DNA from: Flavobacterium rhamnosiphilum
GTDB taxonomy: Bacteria; Bacteroidota; Bacteroidia; Flavobacteriales; Flavobacteriaceae
Assembly: GCF_004349195.1 (NCBI RefSeq)
Contig: NZ_SMLG01000003.1
Location: 248,001 to 312,000, forward strand
DNA: 64,000 bases
Direction of reading: 5' to 3'
Under the pieces are notes generated by a model. It was not told the DNA's origin. It did not search any database and worked only from the letters and a program-made list of their open reading frames with translations. A program made the position numbers and the translations under genes. Shown piece by piece: positions 18,314-28,780 of this stretch (within the stretch, counting starts at the first letter, position 1; every line of letters begins with the position of its first letter).

Positions 18314-21300
18314 ATGAAATTAGCAGAAATATCCATAAAACGTCCCTCATTAGTAATCGTATTATTTACGATTCTAACATTAGGAGGACTGTTCAGTTAC
18401 AGCCAATTGGGCTACGAATTGATTCCAAAATTCGAAACCAATGTAATTACTGTTGCCACTATTTATCCAGGAGCGTCTCCAAGTGAGGTAGAAAATACGG
18501 TGACTAAAAAAATTGAAGATGCGATTGCATCCTTAGAAAATATTAAAAAAATAGACTCGAAGTCCTACGAAAGTTTGTCAACTGTGTCTATTACATTGAC
18601 CTCTTCGGCTGATGTTAATATCTCTATGAACGATGCTCAACGTAAAATAAATGCTATTCTTAGTGATTTACCAGATGATGTTGAAACGCCTTCGTTGAGT
18701 AAATTTTCCTTAAGCGATTTACCAATTATGACTATTGGTGCCAACGGAAAAATGGATGAAGTTGCTTTTTACGACTTAATTGATAAAAAATTAGCGCCAG
18801 TTATTTCTCGAGTAGAAGGTGTAGCGCAAGTAAATATTATTGGTGGACAAGAAAGAGAAATTCAAGTCAATCTTGATGCAGTAAAAATGCAAGCTTATGG
18901 ACTTTCTATTCCGCAAGTGCAACAAAATATTTTATCTTCTAATTTAGATTTTCCAACAGGAAATATTCAAACTCGTGAGCAGAAAATATTAATTCGTTTG
19001 GCCGGAAAATATAAAAATGTTGACGAATTAAGAAACTTGGTTGTATCATCTAAAAACGGAATTCAAGTTCGTTTACGCGATATTGCTGATGTTCAGGATA
19101 CTCAAAAAATCACTGAAAAAGTAGCGCGTGTCAATCAAAAAAGTGCTATTATTTTACAAATTATAAAGCAATCTGATGCCAATGCGGTTGCGGTAAGTGA
19201 AGAATTAGTTAAAACAATTGCTAAACTGGAAACCGATTATAAAGCGAATGGTTTAAAATTAGAAATTGCAAAAGACAGTACTATTTTTACACTTGAAGCT
19301 GCTGATGCTGTTGTGCATGATTTACTTATTGCGGTACTTTTAGTTGCTCTTGTAATGTTATTTTTCTTGCACAGTATTAGAAACTCGTTGATTGTAATGG
19401 TTTCTATTCCTGCCTCATTAATTGCTACTTTCATCGGAATTTATTTAATGGGATATACTTTAAACTTGATGAGTTTATTAGGTCTGTCTCTTGTTGTAGG
19501 TATTCTTGTGGATGACGCCATTGTGGTTCTAGAGAATATTTACAGGCACATGGAAATGGGTAAAAACAAGGTACGTGCAGCCTATGATGGAACTGCAGAA
19601 ATTGGTGGAACTGTTGTATCGATTACTTTAGTAATTGTGGTAGTATTTTTACCAATTGCGATGAGTACCGGATTGGTTTCTAACATTATTACGCAATTTT
19701 GTGTGACTGTAATTATTTCAACATTGTTGTCTTTGGTAGCTTCATTTACAATCATTCCATGGTTGTCTTCAAGATACGGAAAACTAGAACATATTGAAGG
19801 TAAAAATCTTTTTGGAAGAATTATTCTTGGATTTGAAAGCTATTTAACACGATTTACAAACTGGGTTTCAGGATTATTAGAATGGTGTTTAGATCATTAT
19901 TTTAAAACACTGGCTATAGTTTTAGTAATCTTTTTTGGTTCTATGATTAGTTTATTTGGTGGCGGATTTATTGGTGGAGAATTCTTTGCAGCGTCTGATA
20001 GTGGTGAGTTTTTAGTTCAAATAGAAATGCCAAAAGATGCTTCATTAGAGCAAACCAATTTCATGACGCAAAAAGCAGAAGCATTTTTGAAGAAAGAAGA
20101 GTATGTTTTTAGTCAAATTACAACGATTGGTCAAACCAGTGAAGGTCTTGGTGCTTCGCAAGCAACTGCTTACAAGTCTGAGATAAACGTTAAAATGGTT
20201 GGATTAGATAAACGTGATGAACCTGCAAATGTGTATGCTGCAAAAACAAAACGTAAATTAGAAAAAATATTAGTTGGAGCAAAAGTTAAAACGGTTCCGG
20301 TTGGTATTTTAGGAACTGCAGAAGATGCAACTTTAGGATTAATTGTAACTGGTCCAAATGTAGAAAGCGCAATGCAATTTGCAAAAGCAGCAGAAAAAGA
20401 ATTACGTACCATTCCAGGAGCAACAGAAATCGAATTATCAGTAGAAGATGGAAATCCGGAAGTAAACGTAAAAGTGGATAGAGATAAAATGGCAGCTTTG
20501 GGATTGAGTTTGCAAACAGTTGGTGTTACCATGCAAACTGCTTTTAGCGGAAATACTGATGGTAGATTTAGAGCTGGTGAATACGAATACGACATCAATA
20601 TTAAATACAATGCATTCGACAGAAAAAGTATCGCTGATGTAAGTAATTTAATTTTTATAAACGATACTGGTCAACAAATAAAACTGAATCAATTTGCAAC
20701 CGTAACCGAAGGTTCTGGACCAAGTGAATTAGAACGAAGAGACAAATCGGCATCGGTAACCGTAAAAGGTCAGAATGTGGGTGTAGCTTCAGGAACAATT
20801 GTAACACAATGGCAAGAAAAAATTGAAAAATTGAAAAAACCAATAGGTGTAAATTACATTTGGGGTGGCGATCAGGAAAACCAAAGTGAAGGTTTTGGTA
20901 CATTAGGAATTGCGTTATTAGCTGCGATTATCTTGGTTTACCTGGTAATGGTTTCGTTATACGATAGTTTTGTACATCCATTTGTGGTATTGTTTGCGAT
21001 TCCGCTTTCATTTATTGGAGCAATGTTGGCTTTGGCTTTAACCAATAATACACTGAATATATTTACTATTTTAGGTATCATCATGCTTATTGGTCTAGTT
21101 TGTAAAAACGCGATTATGCTTGTAGATTATACCAACCAAAGGCGTAAAGCTGGCGAAACGGTTAGAACAGCATTAATCCAAGCGAATCATGCGCGTCTTC
21201 GTCCAATTTTGATGACAACTATAGCGATGGTATTTGGTATGTTCCCAATTGCACTAGCATCTGGAGCTGGAGCTGAATGGAAAAACGGTTTGGCTTGGGT

Positions 21301-21490
21301 AATTATTGGGGGATTAATTTCCTCATTATTCCTAACTTTGGTGGTAGTTCCGGTAATTTACCAAATTATGGAAAAAGTCATCAATAGACTTTCTAAAGGA
21401 GAAAAAATTGATTATGAGGCTGAAATGGTTGCTGATTACGTGCACACCGAATTAAGCGAAGACGGATTTAACCCAAAACATACGGTATAA
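18314..21490 (+). CDS. RND efflux transporter, HAE1-type inner membrane pump
   Basis: 1058 residues, twelve membrane segments in two repeats and two large periplasmic loops. It starts with KLAEISIKRPSLVIVLFTIL, the canonical RND first helix. The proton-relay aspartates are in VVGILVDDAIVVLENIYRHM in TM4. Motif R(L)RPILMTT is present near TM11-12. The class exports hydrophobic drugs, bile-like compounds or lipids. It is the last gene of the TetR-TolC-adaptor-pump operon and is followed by a strong terminator. Confidence 0.95.
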   Translation: MKLAEISIKRPSLVIVLFTILTLGGLFSYSQLGYELIPKFETNVITVATIYPGASPSEVENTVTKKIEDAIASLENIKKIDSKSYESLSTVSITLTSSADVNISMNDAQRKINAILSDLPDDVETPSLSKFSLSDLPIMTIGANGKMDEVAFYDLIDKKLAPVISRVEGVAQVNIIGGQEREIQVNLDAVKMQAYGLSIPQVQQNILSSNLDFPTGNIQTREQKILIRLAGKYKNVDELRNLVVSSKNGIQVRLRDIADVQDTQKITEKVARVNQKSAIILQIIKQSDANAVAVSEELVKTIAKLETDYKANGLKLEIAKDSTIFTLEAADAVVHDLLIAVLLVALVMLFFLHSIRNSLIVMVSIPASLIATFIGIYLMGYTLNLMSLLGLSLVVGILVDDAIVVLENIYRHMEMGKNKVRAAYDGTAEIGGTVVSITLVIVVVFLPIAMSTGLVSNIITQFCVTVIISTLLSLVASFTIIPWLSSRYGKLEHIEGKNLFGRIILGFESYLTRFTNWVSGLLEWCLDHYFKTLAIVLVIFFGSMISLFGGGFIGGEFFAASDSGEFLVQIEMPKDASLEQTNFMTQKAEAFLKKEEYVFSQITTIGQTSEGLGASQATAYKSEINVKMVGLDKRDEPANVYAAKTKRKLEKILVGAKVKTVPVGILGTAEDATLGLIVTGPNVESAMQFAKAAEKELRTIPGATEIELSVEDGNPEVNVKVDRDKMAALGLSLQTVGVTMQTAFSGNTDGRFRAGEYEYDINIKYNAFDRKSIADVSNLIFINDTGQQIKLNQFATVTEGSGPSELERRDKSASVTVKGQNVGVASGTIVTQWQEKIEKLKKPIGVNYIWGGDQENQSEGFGTLGIALLAAIILVYLVMVSLYDSFVHPFVVLFAIPLSFIGAMLALALTNNTLNIFTILGIIMLIGLVCKNAIMLVDYTNQRRKAGETVRTALIQANHARLRPILMTTIAMVFGMFPIALASGAGAEWKNGLAWVIIGGLISSLFLTLVVVPVIYQIMEKVINRLSKGEKIDYEAEMVADYVHTELSEDGFNPKHTV

Positions 21491-21510
21491 AACTTAACCG
21501 TTAAGCATAC

Positions 21511-21555
21511 AAAAAAGAGGCCGTCTAAAAATACTTTTTAGACGGCCTCTTTTTT
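21511..21555. terminator. Strong bidirectional terminator
   Basis: AAAAAAGAGGCCGTCTAAAA pairs with its complement around a 5-bp loop and is followed by a T run. It ends the efflux operon and may also serve the convergent PUL. Confidence 0.92.
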
Positions 21556-21593
21556 ATTGGCCTTAATCACTTGTTATTTCATGCCCATTATTT

Positions 21594-23747
21594 TTAAATT
21601 TTCTGCGATAAAATGGTGTTTATTAAAACATTTTGTTGCTCAGGAGTTAAAATTTTTGGCAAAAACAATTCCTTTCCTTCTGTCCATTTCTTTTCCATAT
21701 TAAAATAATTTGGTGCAGTTACAGCTTGCTTGTTCATGATTTTGATCTTTTCATCGGCAAACATTTTCCATCTTTCCAGATACAAAGACCCTAGTAAGCC
21801 TCCCCATTCTTTGTGTGCATATTCATGCAGATTGGTTTTAGCATCTGTGGGGCCCCAAAAGGTAATTTGTTCTTTTGCATTTCGCAATGCTATTTCTTTA
21901 TCGGCAGCTGAAGTCCCAAAATCATTGGCCTGTTTCAACCAAGTGTGTAGCGAAAAATGTTTGCTACAACTCAATAAAGCATCCTGTTGTTGTATCATTT
22001 TTTGAAACTGATTTGAGGCTGATGTAAAGGTATTCACCTCTTTGGCATTAAAGGCATCAATCATTTTTTGATAAACTACATCTCCATTATTGGCTTGCAA
22101 CTGTCGTACCAAATCAATTCTATCAACTTGATAGGTTTCACTTTGTTCAAATTCTTTCGAGGCAGAGACAAAAAGTTTTACAGCTTCAGCAAATTTTTGA
22201 GTATCATAATTTCTTTTTCTGGTTCCCCAAGAGGAAACGCTTCCTATTTTAACCGAAGGTCTTGCGCAAAAAATAGATTCCGAAGGACCTTCCTGATACA
22301 CCTCCGGGCTGCTATAGGCCGTTTCCAGAAATCCTTGCCAAGCATTTACTACCGCTTCATTACTTTTTCCGTAACGGTATTTTACATAGTTTTTTATCCA
22401 TTCTTTGGTATCTACTTTATCAGTGTGCCAGCCTAATTCTAACATGAAATCATAGGCTACAGAATTGTTGTTAATCCCCTCTGGGATAATCCCGATTCCT
22501 TTCAAGAAAGCACCATAAGGACTGTTTTTGGCTCTATGAACTTCGTTAGCAAAACGTTGCAGTTTACCATACAAACCCACTTTTCCCCCAAAATTACTCA
22601 CATTACTCCATACAAAAGGAGTTCCGTCATATCCCTTGCGTTCTTCCCAGTTAGCAGTATTTTCGCCAAACAATTCAATCACCAAGGTTTTTGATCTATC
22701 TAATCCGTCCAATAATCCCTTCGACGGATTTTCTTGCCATCCCTGAAGCACCCATGTACTAGCCGGAAAATATTGTTGCATTTGTTGCTGAATCCCTTTG
22801 GCGCAAGCCGTAAGATCGGCACCTTTTGAACTTCCTCCTTCGTGAAAAGGATCTCCACCAAAAAAATGAATATCACTGCCATATAGTTTTTTCATTTCCG
22901 TATAATAAACTCCCGCCACTTTCTTGAACATGGGATCGGTAGGCAGCAAAAAATCAGGTCTTTGAAAACCACCGGCCCATTTGCCTTGACTTATAATCTC
23001 GATTTTCATTTTGTTTTTCAACGTTGTAGGTATCATTCCATAAAATCCTTGCATTACAGGTTGAATTCCAAGTTCTTTCATGCGTTTCAGAATCTTTTTT
23101 TCTAATGTGGCTTGTTGATCAATCATGGTTTGTGTTATCGGGCCACCCCAACCTTCAAGATTTCCCATCAACCACCAAGCACCAAAAGCAGGGCCTGGTA
23201 TAAAGTCAGCTACTTCTTTTTGGGTAAAACCTAATTGATTCATGGTGTTTTGCCAAACCGCTTCCATTCCCACGGGAGCCAGCATCAGGTTTACACCATT
23301 CAAGGCCATCCAATCTAATTCACGTTCCCAATCTTTCCAGGAATAAAAACTCATGGTATAGCTAATGGTGCAATAGTTTAACGCATACCGAACGGGATAC
23401 GGAGATATAATTCTCACTTTCCCATCAACAGTTGGTAATTTTTCGACAGCCGAAAGATTATCTCCCATATGGGACATGTTACGGTGACAATAATATTTCA
23501 AATACCAGTTTAATCCGGATGAAGCAGTGTTGGCATCCGTAGCAGCGATGTGTATTTTATTGTTTTTGGAAAACAGTTCGAATACATCTTTGCCATCTTC
23601 TTTTGGTATAGTTGAAAAAACCAGTTTTTTGGCTAACCAAGGAACACGTCTCTCTGCCAATTCTTTTACAGTCCCAAAAGACTGCGAATTTGCTGAAAAA
23701 ATAGATCCAGCAATCAAAAGTACTAATGCAAAATTTTTAATTTTCAT
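21594..23747 (-). CDS. Alpha-N-acetylglucosaminidase (GH89)
   Basis: 717 residues with a signal peptide (about 1-21). Recognised as NAGLU-like from the sequence RVPWLAKKLVF at the start, MALNGVNLMLAPVGMEAVWQ, PGPAFGAWWLMGNLEGWGGP, DPFHEGGSSKGADL and WHTDKVDTKEWIKNYVKYRYG. This family removes terminal alpha-linked GlcNAc, as in heparan sulfate or alpha-1,4-GlcNAc-capped mucin glycans. It is the last enzyme gene of the PUL, 60 bp after the GH63-like gene. The N-terminal small domain, catalytic barrel and helical C-terminal domain are all present in length. Confidence 0.88.
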   Translation of the reverse strand: MKIKNFALVLLIAGSIFSANSQSFGTVKELAERRVPWLAKKLVFSTIPKEDGKDVFELFSKNNKIHIAATDANTASSGLNWYLKYYCHRNMSHMGDNLSAVEKLPTVDGKVRIISPYPVRYALNYCTISYTMSFYSWKDWERELDWMALNGVNLMLAPVGMEAVWQNTMNQLGFTQKEVADFIPGPAFGAWWLMGNLEGWGGPITQTMIDQQATLEKKILKRMKELGIQPVMQGFYGMIPTTLKNKMKIEIISQGKWAGGFQRPDFLLPTDPMFKKVAGVYYTEMKKLYGSDIHFFGGDPFHEGGSSKGADLTACAKGIQQQMQQYFPASTWVLQGWQENPSKGLLDGLDRSKTLVIELFGENTANWEERKGYDGTPFVWSNVSNFGGKVGLYGKLQRFANEVHRAKNSPYGAFLKGIGIIPEGINNNSVAYDFMLELGWHTDKVDTKEWIKNYVKYRYGKSNEAVVNAWQGFLETAYSSPEVYQEGPSESIFCARPSVKIGSVSSWGTRKRNYDTQKFAEAVKLFVSASKEFEQSETYQVDRIDLVRQLQANNGDVVYQKMIDAFNAKEVNTFTSASNQFQKMIQQQDALLSCSKHFSLHTWLKQANDFGTSAADKEIALRNAKEQITFWGPTDAKTNLHEYAHKEWGGLLGSLYLERWKMFADEKIKIMNKQAVTAPNYFNMEKKWTEGKELFLPKILTPEQQNVLINTILSQKI

Positions 23748-23807
23748 AATTTTTTTATAATTTTTAATATTGTTTTAATTTTTATGTTTGAATACTCCCT
23801 TTTTGCT

Positions 23808-25355
23808 TTATAACGAAAACAGTTGCTTTTCCGTTGCTGCTATTTTAAAAGCTTTTCCATTAACAATAAGTGTGTATTTTTCATTGCTGCTTATTTCAAT
23901 TTTATTACCAAAAGCAATAATATCGGTTATAACTGTACCGAATTTTAAACGGTGGATACCATGTCTATCGGTTCGTACTTTATTCCATTTTATGGTTTTT
24001 GTGGCTGCATTGATATCATAAAAACCCAATACATTTTCAATTAACAAAGAAATAGCTCCTAATGCCGACCAACCACAAAAGTCGGGACGAACAAGTCCAT
24101 TATTTGCATGTTCATTGGTTGCCGGTTTAGGTTCAACAGGATTATAACATTCCCAAATAGTATGAGGAGTAAACTCCCGATATGTTTTTTCCATATGAGA
24201 GATGGTATCATACGCATTTTGATGGGCGAGTTCTAAATAGTTATATTTTTCAAGCGATTTGATTCCCATATAAGCTAAAGGCAACCATACCGAACCTCTC
24301 CAGTAATTTCCATTTTCCTTAAAATCGGCATCGTTACGTGCCAGTGAAACCCAAGGCACGATACCACCCAAGACATTACTATCTTTGATCTTATCCACCA
24401 TTTTTTTTGCTTGTTCAGCAGAGCACATTTCGGCAAGCATAGGCCAATAAGATGCTGGAGTTACCACTTTGATTGGTTCAAGAGTATCCTCATTGATGTC
24501 GTAATAAAAACCATCCGTTTCATCCCAATAGAATTCATTTACCGTTGTTTTAATTTTGTTGTATGTAGCTTTCCATTTAGCAGCCATTTCCTTATTTCCC
24601 AACTGTTTAAATAAACGGGAAACACATAAGGAGCTCAAGCCTTGTTGTGCAATGGCATCGATCCATAGCATTTTAGGATTATTAGGACGGCTTTTTGTTG
24701 CATTCTTACCGGTTCTTCCCCTTGGCGTATTATCCATACCACTGCGGCCTCCTTCCCAATGGTAACCATGCTCCACTTTTTCAAGACAGCTTGGAGCACT
24801 ATCGGCTATTACCTTACCCGGTTTGGTGGTATCAAACCAATCAAAATGTTTTTGAAGGTATTGATTTCTCAACAGCAGTTCTTCTAAATGCTTATGGTCG
24901 TTGGTGAATTTAAAATATTCAGATTCTGTCCATGCAAAAAGTGGTGGGTTATCTATTATTTCAATTCGAAGTGGTATTTCTATATGGTCATGTATTGGGG
25001 CGTAAAAATTGTTTAAACTTTGTATGCCCGGAAAAACAGCAGGTGCGTATTTGCAGAACTGTACCATAAAGCAGGTGTCCCATATCCAAATGGTTGAATC
25101 GTCAAACGCCTCATCCATATATGGTGAAGCTGGTAAATTAGCTTGTGTTTTGATATGACTATACGCTAATTCCCATGCTTTGTAATAGAGATCTATAAAA
25201 CCATTATCATTTTCCATTATTGGTTCAGGAACAAAACTTCTGTCAAAAGGTACATTATCTCCTCTCAAGGTTTTTTCAAACGCAAGTAAAGAAGATGGCA
25301 AGAAAAATACCCCGCTTGCTAATACATTTTTTATAATAAAGTCTCTTCTATTCAT
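23808..25355 (-). CDS. (alpha/alpha)6-barrel glycosidase, GH63/trehalase-like
   Basis: 515 residues. The start MNRRDFIIKNVLASGVFFLP resembles a twin-arginine signal. The body has GH37/63-type features: DDSTIWIWDTCFMVQF, GMDNTPRGR, LWIDAIAQQGLSSLCVSRLF, NGNYWRGSVWLPLAYMGIKS and RPDFCGWSALGAISLLIEN. The WDTC and YWRGSVW blocks are shared with alpha-glucosidases, trehalases and mannosylglycerate hydrolases of this clan. The likely role is removal of an alpha-glucose or alpha-mannose-type residue from the PUL substrate. The exact family remains open. Confidence 0.7.
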   Translation of the reverse strand: MNRRDFIIKNVLASGVFFLPSSLLAFEKTLRGDNVPFDRSFVPEPIMENDNGFIDLYYKAWELAYSHIKTQANLPASPYMDEAFDDSTIWIWDTCFMVQFCKYAPAVFPGIQSLNNFYAPIHDHIEIPLRIEIIDNPPLFAWTESEYFKFTNDHKHLEELLLRNQYLQKHFDWFDTTKPGKVIADSAPSCLEKVEHGYHWEGGRSGMDNTPRGRTGKNATKSRPNNPKMLWIDAIAQQGLSSLCVSRLFKQLGNKEMAAKWKATYNKIKTTVNEFYWDETDGFYYDINEDTLEPIKVVTPASYWPMLAEMCSAEQAKKMVDKIKDSNVLGGIVPWVSLARNDADFKENGNYWRGSVWLPLAYMGIKSLEKYNYLELAHQNAYDTISHMEKTYREFTPHTIWECYNPVEPKPATNEHANNGLVRPDFCGWSALGAISLLIENVLGFYDINAATKTIKWNKVRTDRHGIHRLKFGTVITDIIAFGNKIEISSNEKYTLIVNGKAFKIAATEKQLFSL

Positions 25356-25498
25356 AAATATTTAAATATTTTAGTTCTTGCTTAGTTTCAAAGCATTGTT
25401 GATTACATTTTTTCGCCACATGGAGTTTCTTTTGAATGGGTCTAGGGTTCTAGTTTAAAATGAAGATGTTGAGCGTTTTAGCTAAATTATAAAATGTA

Positions 25499-27109
25499 TT
25501 ATTTTTTAATAAATACAGGCAATTCATTCAGTGCTACTTTTATAACATACGTTTTGCCACCTTGCCATTTTTTGTTTTGGTAAAACCAATTCCCTTTTGG
25601 CAGTACAATTGTTCTTTCATCTTCTTCTGTTACAACGGGTGCCACTAAAATATTCGTTCCCAGCATAAACTCGTCTTTTATATTTTCGAAACCTTGATTT
25701 GGATAATTATACTCTAAAGGCCTTAAAACAGGTTCACCAGTTACAGCACCGTCTTTCAAAATAGCCATTAGTTCTGGCATCATTTTTTGGCGTAAAGCCA
25801 CGACTTCTTTTGTTGCATTAAGATGCTCTGTGTCTAAAATTCGCCATGGGGCAACGGAAAATTGCATCATTGGCATCAAAGCGTGCACTTGGGCTGAACG
25901 AACAATTAATTTTTGATTGATTTTTGCGCCTGGTAAAAAGGATCCGAAAGAACCACCGCCAATCATATCAGGACAGGTGAAAGTATAACCCAATAATTGT
26001 TGTGCAATGGTATTAGGAACAAGCATTTGTAGGTCTTTCCAGCTATGACTTTTATCCGCCAAGCGTTGCACTAAGGGTTGACCACCCATTTTCCACATAG
26101 CACGGTATTCGTTTAATGGGAATGACAATCCAATTTTTGCCCACTCCTCTGAATGTTCATTCGGTGTTGCTTTTCTAAAAGAAACTAATTTTGTACTGTT
26201 ATAAAAATAAGCATCTCCAGCATCAAATTTAAAACCGTCTACACCATATTCTTTTTGAAGGAATTGCAGTTTTTCTGTTAGCCATTTTTGAGTCTTTGGA
26301 TTTGTTAGATCCAAACAAGCCGAATAGCCGTTCCACCATTCGATTAACAATGGCTTTTGAGTAGTATTCCAATCCTTTTTAGCGTTACCATCATTGTCTA
26401 AAAGCATTAATTTTTTCTCTTGAAGCTCTCTAAAAACTTCACTGTCGGGAGAAATAAAAGGACTTATCCAAAGCATTACTTTAAATCCTTGCTCGTGTAA
26501 TTTGGCAATGGCTTGTCTGGCATCGGGAAATCTTTTTCTGTTAAAATCGAATTCTCCATAATAATTACTCCAGTTATCATCAATCATTAAAACTCCTGCT
26601 GGAAGTCCTTGTTTCAATACATCAGTCGCATATTGCAACACATCCTTTTGATTGGGATTGTATTGCAACTCGATCCACAAATTATATTGCGGTGCAGTTA
26701 TCAATAGCGGATCAGGCCAGTTGCCCGAGGCAGGAAAATAATGTTGCGAGGCGTAGGCATAGGCTGTCGCCAAATTTTTACCCGCTACACCACTTTGAAT
26801 TTCCGCAGAATCAGAATGAAGGGTCAAGGAATTATTCTTGAAAGCATAGCTAAATGGGGCATCGCACCAAATCCATCTTCCTTTATTTGAAAGCAATAAA
26901 GAAACGCTTTGATTTTGTGAAGAATCGCCTAAAAGATTAAATTTAAAATCACTCTTTTCATTGAAAGGCATTTTATATCCAAATTGACCTGCTCCTCCCC
27001 ACCATTGCTCCCCCGCTAATAACGGCAGCGAAACAGTAGATTGTGCATTCATTTTTGTACCAAAAGTGCATGTTATAAAAAAAGCAAGTAGAATAATTTT
27101 TATTTTCAT
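25499..27109 (-). CDS. GH31 family alpha-glycosidase
   Basis: 536 residues with a signal peptide (about 1-22). The barrel starts after a short beta-sandwich N-domain; LMIDDNWSNYYGEFDFNRKR and VMLWISPFISPD are typical GH31 strands. The nucleophile is D296 in DGFKFDAGDAYFY, and CPDMIGGGSFGSF is the region of the next conserved loop. GH31 enzymes cleave alpha-glucosyl, alpha-xylosyl or related linkages. At 536 residues it is short for GH31 and lacks the large distal C-terminal domain. It is in the PUL, but a terminator separates it from susD. Confidence 0.88.
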   Translation of the reverse strand: MKIKIILLAFFITCTFGTKMNAQSTVSLPLLAGEQWWGGAGQFGYKMPFNEKSDFKFNLLGDSSQNQSVSLLLSNKGRWIWCDAPFSYAFKNNSLTLHSDSAEIQSGVAGKNLATAYAYASQHYFPASGNWPDPLLITAPQYNLWIELQYNPNQKDVLQYATDVLKQGLPAGVLMIDDNWSNYYGEFDFNRKRFPDARQAIAKLHEQGFKVMLWISPFISPDSEVFRELQEKKLMLLDNDGNAKKDWNTTQKPLLIEWWNGYSACLDLTNPKTQKWLTEKLQFLQKEYGVDGFKFDAGDAYFYNSTKLVSFRKATPNEHSEEWAKIGLSFPLNEYRAMWKMGGQPLVQRLADKSHSWKDLQMLVPNTIAQQLLGYTFTCPDMIGGGSFGSFLPGAKINQKLIVRSAQVHALMPMMQFSVAPWRILDTEHLNATKEVVALRQKMMPELMAILKDGAVTGEPVLRPLEYNYPNQGFENIKDEFMLGTNILVAPVVTEEDERTIVLPKGNWFYQNKKWQGGKTYVIKVALNELPVFIKK

Positions 27110-27215
27110 TATAATATTTATTGTGACTCAGTTAATTGATTAAAAATATTGCGATAATTTACGGTGGAAATCTTGAAAAACAACAACACTTTTTACAGAA
27201 TTTGTTTAAAAAAAA

Positions 27216-27250
27216 GCACCATCAGAAATAAATCCGATGGTACTTTTTAA
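27216..27250 (-). terminator. Attenuating terminator after susD
   Basis: On the minus strand a stem of about 7 bp (TACCATC/GATGGTG) with a 12-nt loop is followed by a run of T. It lies between susD and the GH31 gene and would reduce transcription of the enzymes relative to susCD. Confidence 0.65.
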
Positions 27251-27269
27251 CAAACCAAAACAAAAAAGT

Positions 27270-28757
27270 TTAATACCCTAGATTTTGTATTATTTTACCG
27301 TTGCTCTCATCCACCGCTTTTCTAGGTAATGGATATAATTCTTTGTTAGGAGTAGCAAATGGAGAACCATCATCAATACCTCTTTGAATGTATTTGCCCC
27401 AACGAATTAAATCGTCTCTACGACTCCCTTCACACCAAAGTTCAAATAATCTTTCGTCCATAATCTTATTTCTGAAGAGATCTTTTGATAAACCAGCAAC
27501 TAAATTAGGAAGTCCTGCCCTAGTTCTTACTCTATTTATTAAACTATAGGCTTCTGGTGTTGGACCGTTTACTTCATTTGTTGCTTCAGCTATCAAAAGT
27601 AATACATCAGCATAACGCCATACGACAATGTCAGTTCCATGCGCTTCTCCGGCAGCAGCAGGATCTATACCATATTTTTTAGGAATTGCACCTTCTAATC
27701 CTTCTGCACGAGCATCAAATAATACCCCGCCATCTGTAGGATAAACTGCCAGTAATTGTTTCAGACGTTTGTCTGCTGGATTAAACTTGTCATAGGTTTT
27801 CCAAGGCATTTTATAACCACCCCATGCTTCAATTGCTTGACCTGAAGGGTCGACATAATTTCCTGGTATACAATGTGCCAACCACATGTTGTAATTATCT
27901 GTGGCACTGTTACAGGGAATTGCGAGAATCATCTCTTTATTTTGTTCATTATCAATTTTGAAAATATCTTCATACTCTGGAACCAAAGAATAAACTCCTT
28001 GTGCTTCCAATGCTTGCAATTGGTTTCCGATAGCAATAGCTTCAGGCCATTTTTTTTCTTTCATATACAACTTAAGTAAACCCATCATGGCAGCTCCTTT
28101 AGTGAAACGACCATAGTCATTGGCACTATAAGTAACGGGCAAATCAGCCATTGCTTCTTTGTAATCAGTTTCAATTTGTTTAAACATCCAATCACTTGAG
28201 GGTCTCGCTTCAGGCAAAGAAGCAGGATTCTGGGCATAAGCAGGATCAATTACAATGGAAACAGGACCATAAAAATTATACAAGATAGTACTCAGGTGTG
28301 CTCTTAAAGCTTTTACCTCAGCCAAATATCTTTTTTTGAGGTCTGGATCCATAGTAATGCCATTTATCTTTTCCAAAAGAATTGTAGCATTGGTTATTTT
28401 CGGCATCAAACCCGTGTAATGAGTTGTAAGTGAGCCAAATCCATCGTCAAAATTCAGGTTGTTTAATTTAGCCCAACTACCACCATCTCCCCATGAGCAT
28501 ACTAACTCATCGGTAGTTTGTGAACTTTGAACCACCCAAGAAGCTTGGGCACCACCATAACCACCTCCCCATCCTGCTCCAAACATGCCGGTATATAAGT
28601 TGGTAAGCGCCGCTTTGGCATCGGCTCCATTTTTAAAGAAAGTAGATGGTGCTAATTTATCAAATACTTCCGGCTCAAGGTCTTTTTCGCAGGAAGTAAA
28701 CAATATCATTATGAGCAACAGCCTAAAAACCGTTGCTTTATTTATAGTATTTTTCAT
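27270..28757 (-). CDS. SusD family glycan-binding lipoprotein
   Basis: 495 residues. The lipoprotein signal ends in LFTSC (near residue 23). The RagB/SusD pattern is clear: ATILLEKINGI, YLAEVKALRAHLSTILYNFYG with the TPR-like helices, VVWRYADVLLLIAEATNEVNG and the C-terminal ELWCEGSRRDDLIRWGKY, followed by PLPRKAVDESNGKIIQNLGY. Such proteins sit on the cell surface over the SusC channel and bind the glycan. The gene follows susC by 23 bp. Confidence 0.95.
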   Translation of the reverse strand: MKNTINKATVFRLLLIMILFTSCEKDLEPEVFDKLAPSTFFKNGADAKAALTNLYTGMFGAGWGGGYGGAQASWVVQSSQTTDELVCSWGDGGSWAKLNNLNFDDGFGSLTTHYTGLMPKITNATILLEKINGITMDPDLKKRYLAEVKALRAHLSTILYNFYGPVSIVIDPAYAQNPASLPEARPSSDWMFKQIETDYKEAMADLPVTYSANDYGRFTKGAAMMGLLKLYMKEKKWPEAIAIGNQLQALEAQGVYSLVPEYEDIFKIDNEQNKEMILAIPCNSATDNYNMWLAHCIPGNYVDPSGQAIEAWGGYKMPWKTYDKFNPADKRLKQLLAVYPTDGGVLFDARAEGLEGAIPKKYGIDPAAAGEAHGTDIVVWRYADVLLLIAEATNEVNGPTPEAYSLINRVRTRAGLPNLVAGLSKDLFRNKIMDERLFELWCEGSRRDDLIRWGKYIQRGIDDGSPFATPNKELYPLPRKAVDESNGKIIQNLGY

Positions 28758-28780
28758 ATCGTTCGTTTAAAAGTTTATAA

